Positions 35,206-49,215 of a stretch of 64,000 nt of DNA are shown in pieces (position 1 is the first letter of the stretch; each line of letters starts with the position of its first letter). Below the pieces are notes generated by a model. That model was not told where the DNA came from. It worked only from the letters and a program-made list of their open reading frames with translations, and searched no databases. The position numbers and the translations under genes are program-made. The stretch comes from Hyperoodon ampullatus (Eukaryota; Chordata; Mammalia; Artiodactyla; Ziphiidae): assembly GCA_949752795.1 (NCBI GenBank), contig OX457068.1, forward strand, positions 59,833,582 to 59,897,581, read 5' to 3'.

Positions 35206-37454
35206 AAATTATAGATACTCATATATGACTCTAATAGAAAAAAAAGTTATATCTTTGAGGCCTTTGAACTCAGCTTAATTAATTTAAATTTCATTGTGAG
35301 ATGTTAAAGAATGTGGACATTTAGAGATTCTGTGTAAAGAAAAATGAGCTGATCAAGTTATATTAATTATTTAAAATATAAGCCTAGAAAATATAACAAA
35401 GAGATTTGTAATTTTATGAGTAGTTTTTAGAGAATTTATCAAGTATTAACAAACTTCCTCCAAGAAAGATGCCTAAAAATATACACACCCAAAATTTTAC
35501 ATGCAATATCAGTATTGCCTGAATTGTATCTATGTTCTATCTACGGGTTTGAAGACACTAGTTAAGAAGTATAGGAAAATATTTGTAATAAAAACAACCC
35601 TAAGAAATTCAAATGAAGGAAGGAGACATGTACTGAGACATGTTCCAAGAAGTCAGCCTGCTTAACTTTCATTTCACTGTAGTATAAAGGACAAGGGACC
35701 TGAAAGAGAAGATATGGTTGGGAATATAAAGGGTGTAGGAAATAATGGAGTCATTGGTGCAGCAAATGAGTGCTGTATTCCAACAGAGAAAAAAGAGAGC
35801 TCAAAATATGATCATAATTGTCATAGTAAGTCTTGCTAGACTTCTACACCCTGAAATTATGTGTACACCCCCTATCTCTTTCCACTTTCCCCAATTACAC
35901 AACCTGGTTGTTGAGAAGTATATGGATATCAGAAGCTACGTATGAAGTATTAAAAACCACATGAACCAGTGTAAAAACCAAAAAATGAAACAAAACTACT
36001 ATGATTAGCTTTTCAGAATGTTTTGCTGTTGTTTAATTAAGCAGACATCTGCCTGACTAGAGTTTCATACCAGCAGGAATGCAAAAGAGTTTCATTTCCT
36101 AACCTAAAATAAATTAACATAAAACAAAACAATAAAATGATCATAATTCTATTGAAATCATTCTTCCTGTAGAGAATTAGAGGGTAAAGGAGATTTTTAT
36201 TTATGTCATTTTCATATATCCTTATGTGTTTTCCTCATATATCATAGAAATGCCCTGAAAATTCCAATATATTGACAACTAGAATCAAACTGAATCATTC
36301 CTCTTAAAAAATGCTTATTGTTCAAACTGAGTTTTCAACAAGATATAAGTATCAAACCACAGTAATTGACTAAAATAATGATTTCAATGATCACTATATT
36401 AGTATAACTGTATTAATATTTAATAAAGTAAACATATAAGTAAATGTGAATTATTTGCTATAAAAGTGTAAGAATATGAATGCAACACTTACTTGAAGAA
36501 AATTTTTTGTTAGTCCCCATGTTTTGATTTGCAAATTATGGTTATTGCATTTGAACAGAGGAAAGCAATTTGTGATATCTCTTTCATAGATCCTAATGGG
36601 ATAACCTCCAACCAGAGGATAACCTACAGGAAGCAACACCAGCTTCCAAAAAAACTGAAAGCATAGAAAATCCATAAGACACCAAGCTACACAGCAGGAA
36701 GAAGCTGAAACACTGGAGAAAAAACATAGCAGTAAATGGCAGGTGACATCAGATGTGATTTATTCTTGAGTGTATGCAAGCTACTTTTTACACACTGCTC
36801 ACATTCCTCAGGAAAGAGGAACATGGAGTTTTGAATCAGCATGTGTGGACAGAGCAAAGGTTTATACTGCCATTAGTGCTTGCCCCAGTTACAAATAGCC
36901 ACATGATGTGTGTTTCCAGTACTAGCTTTACACATTGTCTAGGGTCCTAGACAAGGGCCTGATGCCTGCTTCTCCCTCTCCTCACTATATTCCTTACACA
37001 AACATACTTTTTGTCCATTAGATTATATCTGAAATTATACAAATAGAGTTTTATATACCCCATCCCCCAAGTCCACCCTTCCACATTTATATCTCAGTGT
37101 GAATAGATTAGAAATCAGATTTTGAGATTCTGAGGGAAGTGGTATTGGAGATGGGGGCAATTGACAGGCAGTGGGGATATGGTGAAAAGGAGAATGCCAG
37201 CAGGGCATAATGACAGAAAAATGGGAAGACTGAGAACTCAAAAGCAAAATGTGAACTCTCTGAAGAGATTCCCCTTACTTCTGTGTCTGTATCTCCTGGA
37301 ATAAAACCAAATGGCTGCATTTACAACTCTGCTGATTTCTTCAGTGTTTGTTTGCATGTCTGTCTCCTTGTGTAGTCTGTAAGTTCTTCTAGATCAAGAG
37401 TTGCAGCACATGATGAGAGCTTGGTTTAACCAATAAATAAATTAATTTAAAAAA
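35206..37454. other. Single-copy DNA, no gene seen
   Basis: AT-rich with no frame above about 75 codons and no recognised repeat. Confidence 0.45.
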
Positions 37455-39505
37455 TCTATTTTCCAAGGAGACCTTCAAGATGGCAGAAGAGTAAAACGTG
37501 GAGATCACCTTCTTCCCCACAGATACATCAGAAATACATCTACATGTGGAACAACTCCTACAGAACACCTACAGAACGCTGGCAGAAGACCTCAGACACC
37601 ACAAAAGGCAAGAAACTCCCCACGTACCTGGGTAGGGCAAAAGAAAAAAGAAAAAAGAGAGACAAAAGAATAGGGATGGGACCTGTACCAGTGAGAGGGA
37701 GCAGTGGAAGGAGGAAAAGTTTCCACACACTAGGAAGTCCTTTCACTGGTGGAGACGGGGGTGTGCATCTGGTGGGGGGAAGCTTCAGAGCCACAGAGGA
37801 GAACACAGTAACAGGGGTTCAGAGGACAAAGTGGAGAGGTTCATGCACAGAGGATCGGTGCCAACCAGCACTTACTATCCTGAGAGGCTTCTCTGCTCAC
37901 CCACCAGGGCGGATGGGGGCTGGCTGCTGAAGCTTCATTTTGGAGGTCAGACCCCAGGGAGAGGACGGGGGTTGGCTGTGTGAACACAGCCTGAAGGGGG
38001 CTAGTGCACCACAGCTAGCCAGGAGGGAGCCTGGGAAAATGTCTGGAACTGCTGAAGAGGCAAGAGTCTTTTTCTTGCCCCTTTGTTTCACTGTGCACGA
38101 GGAAAGGGTATTCAGAGCACCACCTAAACAAGCTCCAGAGATGGGCGCAAGTTGCAGCTATCAGCATGGACACCAGAGATGGGCATTAGATGCTAAGGCT
38201 GCTGCTGCAGCCACCAAGAAGCCTGTGTGCAAGCACAGGTCACTATCCACACCTCATCTCCTGAGAGTCTGTGGAGCCAGCCACTGCCAGAGTCCCGTGA
38301 TCCAGGCGCAACTTCCCAGGAAGAACACACGGTGTGCCTCAGGCTGGTGCAACGTCATGCCGGCCTCTGCCACCACAGGCTTGCACCACATTCTGTACCC
38401 CTCCCACCCCCCGGGCTGAGTGAGCCAGTGCACCCAAATCAGCTGCGCCTTTAAACCCGTCCTGTCTCAGACATGAACAAATGCCCTCAGGCAACCTACA
38501 TGCAGAGGTGGGGTCAAATCCAAAGCTGAACCCCAGGATCTGTGAAAACTAAGAAGAGAAAGGGAAATCTCTCCCAGCAGCCTCAGGATAAGTGGATTAA
38601 ATCTCCACCATCAACTTGATGTACACTGCACCCGTGGAATACCTGACTAGACAACAAATCATCCCAAAATTGAGGCGGTGGAATTTGGGAGCAATGAAAT
38701 ATATAATTTTTTTCCTTTTTCTCTTTTTAATTAACTGTGTATGTGTATGTTTCTGTGTGTGATTTTGTCTGTATAGCTTTCTTTTTACCATTTGTCCTAG
38801 GGTTCTGTCTAGTCCGTTTTTGTTGTTGTTTCTGTTTTAGTACAGTTTTTAGCACCTGTTACCATTGGTAGATTTGTTTTTTGTTTTGGTTGTTCTCTTC
38901 TTTCTTTCTTTCTTTTTAATTATTTTTTAATTTTTAATAATTAATTTATTTTTTATACTTCAATTATTATTTTTCTTTCTTTCTTTCTTTTTTCTCCCTT
39001 TTATTCTGAACTGTGTGGAGGACAGGGTCTTGGTGCTACAGCCAGGTGTCAGACCTGTGCGCCTGAGATGGGAGAGCCGAGTTCAGGACATTGGTCCACC
39101 AGAGACCTCACAGCTCCACATAATATCAAATGGTAAAAAACTCTCACAGGTCTCCATCTCAATGCCAAGACCCAGCTCCACTTAAGGACCAGCAAGCTAC
39201 AGTGCTGGACACCCTATGCCAAAAAACTAGCAAGACAGGATCACAGCCCCACTCATTAGCAAAGAGGCTGCCTAAAATCATAAGTTCACAGACACCCAAA
39301 AACACACCACCAGACGTGGACTTGCCCACCAAAAAGACAAGATTCAGCCTCATCTACCAGAGCACAGACACTAGTCTCCTCCACCAGTAAGCATACACAA
39401 ACCACAGGACCAAACTTAGCCACTGGGGGCAGACACTAAAAACAACGGGAACTATGAACCTGCAGCCTGCAAAAAGGAGACTGCAAACACAGTAAGTGAA
39501 GCAAA

Positions 39506-40390
39506 ATGAGAAGACAGAGAAATACACAGCAGATGAAGGAGCAAGATAAAAACCCAGCAGACCAAAGAAATGAACAGGAAATAGGCAGTCTTCCTGAAAA
39601 AGAATTCAGAGTAATGACAGTAAATGTGATCAAAAATCTTGGAAATAGCGTGGATAAAATGCAAAACAAATTTACCAAGGACCTAGAAGAACTAAAAAGC
39701 AAACAAACAATGATAAAAACACAATAAATGAAATTAAATATCCTCTAGAAGGAATCAATAGCAGAATAACTGCGGCAGAATAAAAGATAAGTGATCTGGA
39801 AGATAAAATAGTGGAAATAACTACTGCAGAGCAAAATAAAGAAAAAAAATGAAAAGAATTGAGGACAGTCTCAGAGACCACTGGGATAACATTAAGTGCA
39901 CTGACATTTGAATTATAGGGGTCCCAGAAGAAGAAAAAAACAAAGGGACTGTGAAAATATTTGAAGAGATTATAGTTGAAAACTTCCTTAATATGGGAAA
40001 TGAAATAGTAAATCAAGTCCAGAAAGCACAGAGAGTCCCATACTGGATAAATCCAAGGAGAAACACATCAAGACACATATTAATCAAACTATCAAAAGTT
40101 AAATGCAAAGACAAAATATTAAAAGAAGCAAGGGAAAAACAACAAAAACATACAAGGGAATCCCCATGAGCTTAACAGCTGATATTTCAGCAGAAACTCT
40201 GCAAGCCAGAAGGGAGTGGCAGGACATATTTAAAATGATGAAAGGGAAAAAGCTTCAACCAAGATCAATCTACCGAGAATGGATTTCATTCAGATTTGAC
40301 AGAGAAATTAAAAACTTTACAGACAAGCAAAAGCTAAGAGAATTTAGCATCAGAACACCAGCTTTATGAAAAATGCTACAGGAAGTTTTC
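39506..40390 (+). pseudogene. L1 ORF1 remnant, several stops
   Basis: Starts 'MRRQRNTQQMKEQDKN' and stays open for 73 codons to 'LKSKQTMIKTQ', then breaks. Later pieces are 39951-40169 ('IFEEIIVENFLNMGNEIV', 'NTSRHILIKLSKVK') and 40103-40369 ('TADISAETLQARREWQDIF', 'FTDKQKLREFS'). These are the RRM and C-terminal domains of ORF1p in shifted frames. Non-functional. Confidence 0.88.
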
Positions 40391-40450
40391 TAGGCAGGAA
40401 ACACAAGAGAAGGAAAAGACCTACAATAACAAACCCAAAGCAATTAAGAA

Positions 40451-43400
40451 ACTGGTAATAGGAACATACACATTGATAATTACCTTAAATGTAAATGGAT
40501 TAAATGCTCCAACCAAAAGATATAGACAGGCTGAATGGATACAGAAACAAGACCCGTATATATGCTGTCTAAAAGAGACCCATTTCAGACCTAGGGACAC
40601 ATACAGATAGAAAGTGAGGGGATATGAAAAGACCTTCCATGCAAATGGAAATCAAAAGAAAGCTGAAGTAGCAATTCTCAAATCAGACAAAAGAGATTTT
40701 AAAATAAAGATGAGTACAAGAGACAAAAAAGGAGACTACATAATGATCAAGGGATTGATCCAAGAAGAAGTTATAACAATTGTAAATATTTATGCATGCA
40801 ACATAGGAGCACCTCAATACATAAGACAAATGCTAAAGCCATAAAAGGGGAAACTGACAGTAACACAACCATAGTAGGGGACATTAACACCCCACTTTCA
40901 TCAATGGACAGATCATCCAAAATGAAAATAAATAAGGAAACATAAGCTTTAAATGATGCATTAAAAAAGATGGACTTAATTGATATTTATAGGACACTCC
41001 AATGAAAAACAACAGAATACACATTCTTCTCCAGGGCTCATGGAACACTCTCCAGGATAGATCATCTCTTAGGTCACAAAACAAGCCTTGATAAATTTAA
41101 GAATATTGAAATTGTATCAAGTATCTTTTCTGACCACAATGCTATGAGACTAGACATCAATTACACAGAAAAATCTGTAAAAAATGCAAACACATGGAGG
41201 CTAAACAATACACTACATAATATCAAGAGATCACTGAAGAAATCAAAGAGGAAATCAAAAAATATTTAGAAACAAATGACAATGAGAACACGACGTCTCA
41301 AAACCTATCTGAGGCAGCAAAAGCAGCTCTAAGAGGGAAGTTTAGAGCAACACAATCCTAGCTTAAGCAACAAGAAACAGCTCAACTAAACAATGTAACC
41401 TTACACCTAAGGCAATTAGAGAAAGAAGAACAGAACAACCCCAAAGTTAACAGAAGGAAAGAAATCATACGATGAGATCAGAAATAAATGAAAATGATAT
41501 GAAGGAAACGATAACAAAGATCAATAAAATTAAAAGCTGGTTCTTTGAGAAGATAAAAGAAATTGAGAAACCATTAGCCAGACTTATCAAGAAAAAAAGG
41601 GAGAAGACTCAAATCAATAGAATTTGAAATGGAAAAGGAGAAGTAACAACTGACACTGCAGAAATAAAAAGGATCATGAGAGACTACTACAAGCAATGAT
41701 ATGCCAATAAAATGGACAACCTGGAAGAAATGGACAAATTCGTAGAAATGTACAACCTTCTGAGACTGAACCAGGAAGAATTAGAAAATATGAACATACC
41801 AATCACAAGCACTGAAATTGACACGGTGATTAAAAATATTCCAACAAACAAAAGCCCAAAACCAAATGGCTTCAAAGGTGAATTATATCAAACATTTAGA
41901 GAAGAGCTAATGCCTATACTTCTCAAACTCTTCCAAAATATAGCAGAGGGAGGAACACTCCCAAACTCATTCTACGAGGCCACCATAACTCTGATACCTA
42001 AACCAGAGAAAGATGTCACAAAGAAAAAAACTACAGGCTGATATCATTGATGAACATTGATTTTAAAATCCTCAACAAAATACTAGCAAAAAGAATCCAA
42101 CAGCACATTAAAAGGATCATAGACCATGATCAAGTGGGGTTTATCCCAGGAATACAAGGATTCTTCAATATACACAAATCAATCAATGTGATACACCATA
42201 TTAAACAATTGAATAATAAAAACCATATGATCATCTCAATAGATGCAGAACAAGCTTTCAACAAAATTCAACACTGAATTATGATAAAAACACTCCAGAA
42301 AGTAAGCATAAAGGGAACTTATCTCAACATAATAAAGCTCATATATGACAAACCTGCAGCCAACATCATTCTCAACAGTGAAAAACTGAAACCATTTCCA
42401 CTAAGATCAGGAAAAAGACAAGGTTGCCCACTCTCACCACTATTATTCAAAATTGTTTTGGAAGTTTTCGCCACAGCAATCAGAGAAGAAAAAGAAATAA
42501 AAGGAATCCAAATCAGAAAAGAAGAAGTAAAGTTGTCACTGTTTGCAGATGACATGATACTATACATAGAGAATCCTAAAGATGCTACCAGAAATCTGCT
42601 AGAGCTAATCAATGTTTTGGGTAAAGTAGCAGGATATTTACTTAATGCACAGAAATCTTTTACATTTCTATATATTAATGATGAAAAATCTGAGAGAAAA
42701 ATTAAGGAAACACTACCATAACCACTGCAACAAAAAGAATAAAATACCTAGGAAGAAACCTCCCTAAGGAGACAAAAGACCTATATGCAGAAAATTATAA
42801 GACACTGATGAAAGAAATTAAAGATGATACAAACAGATGGAGAGATATACCATGTTCTTGGATTGTAACAATCAGCACTGTGATAATGACTATACTAACC
42901 AAAGCAATCTACAGATTCAGTGCAATCCCTATCAAACTACCAGTGGCATATTTCACAGAAATAGAACAAAAAAATATCAAAATTTGTATGGAAACACAAA
43001 AGACTCCAAATAGACAAAGCAATCTTGAGAAAGAAAAATGGAGCTGGATCCCAAATAGCAAAAGCAATCTTGAGAAAGAAAAACGAATCAGGCTCCCTGA
43101 CTTCAGACTATTCTACAAAGCTACAGTAATCAAGACAGTATGCTAACTGGTAGAAAAACAGAAATATAGATCAATGGGACAGGATAGAAAGCCCAGAGAT
43201 AAAGTCATGCACATACGGTCACCTTATCTTTGATAAAGGATACAAGAATACACAGTGAAGAAAAGACAGCCTCTTCAATAAGTGGTGCTGGGAAAACTGG
43301 ACAGCTATATGTAAATGAATGAAATTAGAACACTCCCTAACACCATACACAAAAATAAACTCAAAATGTATTAAAGACCTAAATGTAAGGCCAGACACTA

Positions 43401-44313
43401 TAAAACTCTTAGAGGAAATCATAGGAAGAACACTAAATGACATAAGTCACAGGAAGATCCTTTTTGACCCACCTCCTAGAGAAATGGAAATAAAAACAAA
43501 AATAAACAAATGGGACCTAATGAAACTTCAAAGCTTTAGCACAGAAAAGGAAACCATAAACAAGATGAAAAGACAACCCTTAGAATGGGAGAAAATATTT
43601 ACAAATGAAGAAACTGACAAAGGATTAACATCCAAAATTTACAAGCATCTCATGTAGCTCAATATCAAAGAAACAAACAAACCAATCCAAAAATGGGCAG
43701 AAGACCTAAATAGACATTTCTCCAAAGAAGTTATACAGATTGCCAACAAACACATGAAAGGATGCTTAACATCACTAACCATTAGAAACATGCAAATCAA
43801 AACTACAATGATGTATCACCTCACACCAGTCAGAATGGCCATCATCAAAAAATCTACAAACAATAAATGTTGGAGAGGGTGTGGAGAAGAGGGAACCCTC
43901 TTGCACTGTTGGTGGGAATGTAAATTGATACAGCCACTATGGAGAACAGTATGGAGCTGCCTTAAGAAAACTAAAAATAGAACTACCAGACGACCCAGAA
44001 ATCCTACTACTGGGCATATACCCTGAGAAAACCATAATTCAAAAAGAGTCATGTACCACAATATTCATTGCAGCTACATTTACAATAGCTAGGATGTGGA
44101 AGCAACCTAAGTGTCCATCAACAGATGAATGGATAAAGAAAATGTGACACATATATACAATGGAATATTACTCAACCATTCAAAGAAAAGAAATTGAGTT
44201 ATTTGTAGTGAAGTGAGGTGGATTGACCTAGAGTCTGTCATACAGAGTGAAGTAATTCAGAAAGAGAAAAACAAATACTGTATGCTAACACATATATATG
44301 GAATTTTTAAAAA
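40451..44313 (+). pseudogene. L1 ORF2 remnant, many breaks
   Basis: The start codon has been lost: the place of the usual ATG reads 'ctggtaataggaacat'. EN pieces follow (40614-40844, with 'YEKTFHANGNQKKAEVAIL' and 'QEEVITIVNIYA'). The RT is open at 41712-42041, 42047-42277 and 42281-42721; the last keeps '[11 protein letters not shown]' and '[12 protein letters not shown]', so the FADD catalytic box survives. The C-terminal part lies at 42808-43146, 43319-43657 and 43754-44026. A small internal duplication near 43010-43080 repeats 'agcaatcttgagaaagaaaa'. It is too broken to encode a reverse transcriptase. Confidence 0.9.
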
Positions 44314-44690
44314 TGGTTATGAAGAACCTAGGGGCAGGATGGGAATAAAGATGCAGACCTACTAGAGAATGGACTTGAGGACATGGGGAGAGGGAAGGGT
44401 AAGTTGAGACAAAGTGAGAGAGTGGCATGGACTTATATATACTACCAAATGTAAAATAGATAGCTAGTGGAAAGCAGCTGCATAGCACAGGAAAATCAGC
44501 TCGGTGCTTTTTGACCACCTAGTGGGGTGGGATGGGGGGGTGGGAGAGAGGGAGATGCAAAAGGGAAGAGATATGGGGAAATATGTATATGTATAGCTGA
44601 TTCACTTTGTTATAAAGCAGAAACTAACACACCATTGTAAAGTAATTTTACTCCAATAAAGATGTTTAAAAGAAAAACTCTAATTTTCAA

Positions 44691-46130
44691 ATTTTATAGA
44701 GTGTTATTTAGAATGTCCTTAGAAGATAGTCATAACCCTCAGTGCTTAATATTAGAGACTGAAGGAGGGGGGTCGTCTCATCAATTTACTGTCCAAAATT
44801 CCTACTGCTATGTCCTGTGGGTGTGGTTGTGTGTTGCAGTTTCGTGTAGTCGGTGGGAAGCTGTGGTTCCAGAGGAGAAGGGAGAAGTGATCCACAAAGA
44901 GATTTTTCCTTCCAGGGTATCTAAATATCTAACTTCTATTATTTCACAATATCACTTGAAGATTTTTTCATGTTGCCATAATGAAATTTGATTCATGTTC
45001 AAGACACTCCCATCCGCATCCATGTCATTTTCTGTGGCTGACTATGCAACTGTCTGCTCAGAAGTCAACATCTCCATTTTCTGTGAGAGAATCTGTTCTT
45101 CCTCATAGTGAATTATAGGGCACCGTAACCTCAAATCTTTCAGGGGATGCACAAACACACATTTGTTGTTTATCTCTACAACACATCCAAGTGATTTCTT
45201 CCCTCTTTAATGGAAAGTATAATTTGAAGCGAAAAGTCTGTAATGCTCATGGTTTTTAAACAGATTATATTTTTGTTTTGGTTATTTTGAGAGTACGCTC
45301 CTAGGTAAATTATAGGCTTTTAAGGCTCCATATAGCTATTTTGTTTTTAGGCAGACAGGATTTTACTTGTATTCTTCCTGAATTCACTCATATTTACAAA
45401 TGAAAAACAGTAGAGGGTAGCATTTATTTATTTTCTATTGAACATCAGTTATACATATGCCAATAATTCTAATGGTGGAGATTTATACAGGCCTGCCTTC
45501 TCGATCCTCACATCTGAGGTTCATTTCCATAATGTCAGAACAAGTGGACAAGAAACAAACCCTGCAGAAGGGATGACTATGTGAAGTGAATAGTTCTGTC
45601 ATGTCATGTAGAAAAGTAGATGGATAAAAACCAAGGGAAACCATATAATAGGGCTGAAGAAGAGATGAGGAAGTTTCTGCAATGTCTTAACCCAATTGTT
45701 CTTGCTTCAAGATAAAAGGAAAACCAAGAAAGTGGTAACTAGAAATCTACTCCCCTAATTCTTTACATGTAAATTAGGAAAGCGGTAATGTGAATTTGAA
45801 GAGCCATTTGTTTGAGCTAGAGCAATGATTAATGAACAGTTATATCCATTTCTTTTGTATAATTCTAATTGATGATAACAAATGAAAGAGGTTTAACAGA
45901 GGAAAGAACTCTCTGATGGTGGAGGTTGGGAAAGATTGGAACTGGATAACAACAACAACAACAACAACAAAACATTGGAGATTTTTAAATTTTATTTTTA
46001 CTAATAGTGATTTTTCTCTGTTTTGTTCCTCCCTGGTGCTACAATGGCCTCACCATGTTGAATTGCTTACTGCAACTCTGACAACTCCTGAAGTGTCTTA
46101 CCTCCAAGTCTCAAAATGGCTGTTCCTTGA
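44691..46130. other. Single-copy DNA with an (AAC)n repeat
   Basis: No gene or dispersed repeat recognised. 45947-45970 holds eight AAC units ('aacaacaacaacaacaac'). Confidence 0.5.
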
Positions 46131-46134
46131 TCTA

Positions 46135-46330
46135 AAATGCCCTTCCACACCTCGTTGCTCACTGAATTCCCTTTGGGTCTTTATGAGCATGTTAAAAGCC
46201 CCAGTTTCTCATCAAATCTACAGAATATTGGAGAAGTCACTTCTCTAAGATTCAATGTCTCCATCTCTAAAATCAGCAAATTGGAAGTGATCTTTATTGT
46301 TACTTCTGTTTCTGGTCCTTGAGTTAATTA
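46135..46330 (+). mobile_element. Possible MIR relic
   Basis: 'agaagtcacttctctaagat' followed by 'caatgtctccatctctaaaa' resembles the MIR core ('gtcactt...tctc...tcagtttcctcatctgtaaa'), heavily diverged. The 110-codon frame across it (45916-46248) has no recognisable protein similarity. Confidence 0.45.
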
Positions 46331-46469
46331 CACAAGTACAACAATGTCGATGCATCTTGGAAATTCTACCTCTCCCCATTTTCTAGGCACATTCTCTCAA
46401 TCATTTATGTTCCTAAGTTGCATTGCATAACTTATATTGTGGTTAAATAAGATTTTTGCAAGTATTTAG

Positions 46470-46620
46470 TTACCTAACTTTTCCCTCAACTGGACTATGA
46501 GTTCATTATGATAGAACTATTTATAAATTTATTTTTCTATTCCTTGATGCTATGCATTTTAAAGTTCTCATGAGTGAATGACCTATTCAAGTTTTAGATA
46601 AAGATCTTTAGTAGACACAA
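46470..46620 (+). mobile_element. Possible L2 3'-end relic
   Basis: 'ctggactatgagttcattat' and 'tctattccttgatgctatgc' follow the pattern of the L2 3' end (gain of 'ctgtaagctcc...gcaggga...tgtatcccc...'). Weak. Confidence 0.4.
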
Positions 46621-48941
46621 TAATGTGTCAGTGCATGGCTTAATGTTTTATGTTTACCTGAAAAAGAGAACGGGTAAGAAGAAAAATGGCTGCCTCAAAT
46701 ATCTTCAAATTTGAAACAGAATATTATGGTTTTAAACAGATGACCAACCAATGCTTAAAACTGCCCACAATGATACATAAAGCAGTAAGTTTCTGTCTTT
46801 GGAGGTGTTTCATCAGGGTTTATATGGCCACTCTGAAGGCATCATGCATGGAATAAAGAGTAATAATAAGTGACTTCTAAGGTCTCCTTTTACTATGATT
46901 CTTGTAGTCTGTCACTGGAGTTACATGTACCCAATAAGAATGTCTTACACTGGCACAAATATTGGAGGACCAAGAACTCAGAAGATGATTTCTAGGGAGA
47001 AAAATTATAAATGTTGATGAATCCAGAACACTTTGGAAATGACTGCTCATGCTGAGAGCTTGGAGGGCTAGAGTCACAGTGTCTTTTGCACTAGGCTTGG
47101 TATCAGAAGAATGAACTCAGGCTCAAGCTCTCTTAATAAAGAGCTGTGAACTTTTGGCAGATCTCTTCACTTACCAGTGCTTCAGATTTATCCTCCAGAA
47201 AAATAAAAAGGGGTTAGACAAAGTAATTTCAAATATAATTGCCAGCTTTAAGTGATTGTATATCAATAGGAACTGAGATAAAATTAATTTCTAAAACCCC
47301 CAAATGTTGATTATTCAAATCTAAATAACTATGAACCAATCCTTTACTTCACAAAATTATTCTTAGTTTTACAAAGTATTTCCTTAGGAAAGCATGCTCA
47401 TGAGTATTTATTTATATCAATTTTATTTATACACAGTTTTACTATCATGAAACAAAATTGGTCAGTATAGAGCAAGTAAGAGGTTAGGAGATTATAAACA
47501 TTATTATCATTTACCATTATTGTATGATTTCTTATATATAAACTACAGTGACTAAAAATGATGATTTTACAACTTTTCCATTAATCACAAAACTATTTAT
47601 TTATTACTGACTTTATGTCTGCTCCATGAAAAATCTTGGTGACTAAGAAAAATATGAGACCATCATAGATGTTTAGAATGAGCTTTAATTGAAATGATAG
47701 GCTTCAATGAGGTTTATGGTTTGAATAAGTCTTTCATTTTATGGTTGGCTTTATTTCTTTAAGAGCTAAATTTTACTTCAATTATCTCTTGAAATTTTAC
47801 TTTATCTTGAGGGGAAAAAATATCTGTCAATAGATAGTAAAAAATGACAGGCTTGGGACAGAGATGACATGTCAAGTCAGATAACATGCCAAATCTCAGA
47901 AATATTGGAAGTCATAGTTTATCCATTCCACCCTTACATTTTCATAGCATCCCTACCTCTTGCTCAATTTTTTAATGCCTCAAATTATCCCAGATTTCCA
48001 CACCATCATGAAAAGTGGTCTTATAAATTCACCCACTTTGACCTGCTCATGATTAAGCTTTTTTAAAATACCAAATCTATTAACTATCTAAGATGAAGAA
48101 ATTATAACCACATTAAAGCATGTATAAATCTTTACACTTTACAAGGCACTGTTCCCCATATACTACTGATTATAACCTTACAGCATTACCTTGTGGTGCA
48201 TATGTTAGATATTATACATACCTCTTATTAATGGTATGGGAAATGATTCAGAGGGTTTAAGTGGCCTATTCACAGTAACTGAGCTAATCAGTGGAAGAAG
48301 ATGAATTCCAACTCAAGTTTATCTATTGTAAAATCCAAGGCTTCAAAAAAAAAATGTTTCTATTGTAATAATTATCCAAGTCAGCCATATTGGCTTACTT
48401 CATCTTGTCTTCTCCATGTTGTTTCCTCTTCGTTCTGTTCCTTCTTTATTGATTTACCCTATAAGCCTTCAGTTTATAATTAGAGATGTCCTAAATTAAG
48501 AGAAAAACAAGTAACCCTGAGGAAGACATCTAGTTTTCAGTGATAAATGGATAAAACATCCAGCATGATGTATGTAACTATCTATGTTCTTATAGATTTC
48601 ATGAGACATCTATCCCAACCTCTTGTTTAACAGATTAAAAAACATGATCTCAGAAAATCTAAGTGCCTTGAACAATGTCACACATATAATCATTAATATA
48701 ACTAAGGCAGAAACTGAAGTTGCCAACGTTAACTCTTGTACATATTTTTTAAAGCAAATTATTATTTCCCCCTTTTAATGTTCTCTAGGAAAATAAGTTC
48801 CATAAAGTTCCTCAGTACTCTGTTCTATTGTTTCTTCTCACTAGAATCCTTTCTTTCTGTCCCTCCCAACTTTAAAACTTCCTAATTTTTTCTATGTCTG
48901 TCTTCCTCAGAAACTAATCAAGAATTTTACTAGAGCTTACT
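46621..48941. other. Single-copy DNA with two MIR relics
   Basis: MIR-like sequence on the + strand at about 47105-47215 ('gctgtgaacttttggcagat', 'ttatcctccagaaaaataaa') and on the - strand at about 48125-48335 ('tgattcagagggtttaagtg', 'gctaatcagtggaagaagat'). Another weak MIR-like patch (-) lies at 48600-48725. No gene seen. Confidence 0.55.
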
Positions 48942-49103
48942 AAGTGAGAGAGTAGCATGCACATATATACATTACTAAATGTAAGATAGCTAGCTAGTGG
49001 GAAGCAGCCACACAGCACAGGGAGATCAGCTCGGTGCTTTGTGGCCACCTAGAGGGGTGGGATAGGGAGGGTCTGAGGGAGATGCAAGAGGGAGGAGATA
49101 TGG

Positions 49104-49139
<36 letters not shown>

Positions 49140-49215
49140 CTAACTTGTTATAAAGCAGAAACTAACACACTATTGTAAAGCAATTATACTCCAATAAAGA
49201 TGTTTAAAAAAAGTG
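48942..49215 (+). mobile_element. L1 3' UTR fragment with (TA)n tract
   Basis: Same young-type L1 3' UTR as at 44365-44676 ('gtgagagagtagcatgcaca', 'gctcggtgctttgtggccac') ending 'actccaataaagatgttt' and a short A run. A (TA)n tract at 49108-49138 has expanded in it. Severe 5' truncation. No clear duplication. Confidence 0.88.

Larger units (their letters stand above)
37467..44676 (+). mobile_element. Structurally full-length but mutated L1, plus strand (about 7.2 kb)
   Basis: Starts 'ggagaccttcaagatggcag', the counterpart of the 5' end of the 19432-26028 element, and continues through a 5' UTR with long T-rich tracts (38690-39000), ORF1 (39506 to about 40390), ORF2 (about 40451-44313) and a 3' UTR ending 'actccaataaagatgttt' plus an A run at 44676. 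Possible worn duplication: 'tctattttccaa' (37455-37466) and 'tctaattttcaa' (44679-44690). It is more decayed than the minus-strand copy. Open frames in its 5' UTR (37544-38454) are not genes. Confidence 0.92.

Noticed and set aside
37544..38454. Frames of 75-159 codons that could look like a gene
   Set aside because: 5' UTR of the plus-strand full-length L1; GC-rich non-coding promoter sequence.
45916..46248. 110-codon plus-strand frame
   Set aside because: Begins in an (AAC)n repeat region and crosses a MIR-like relic; no recognisable domain.
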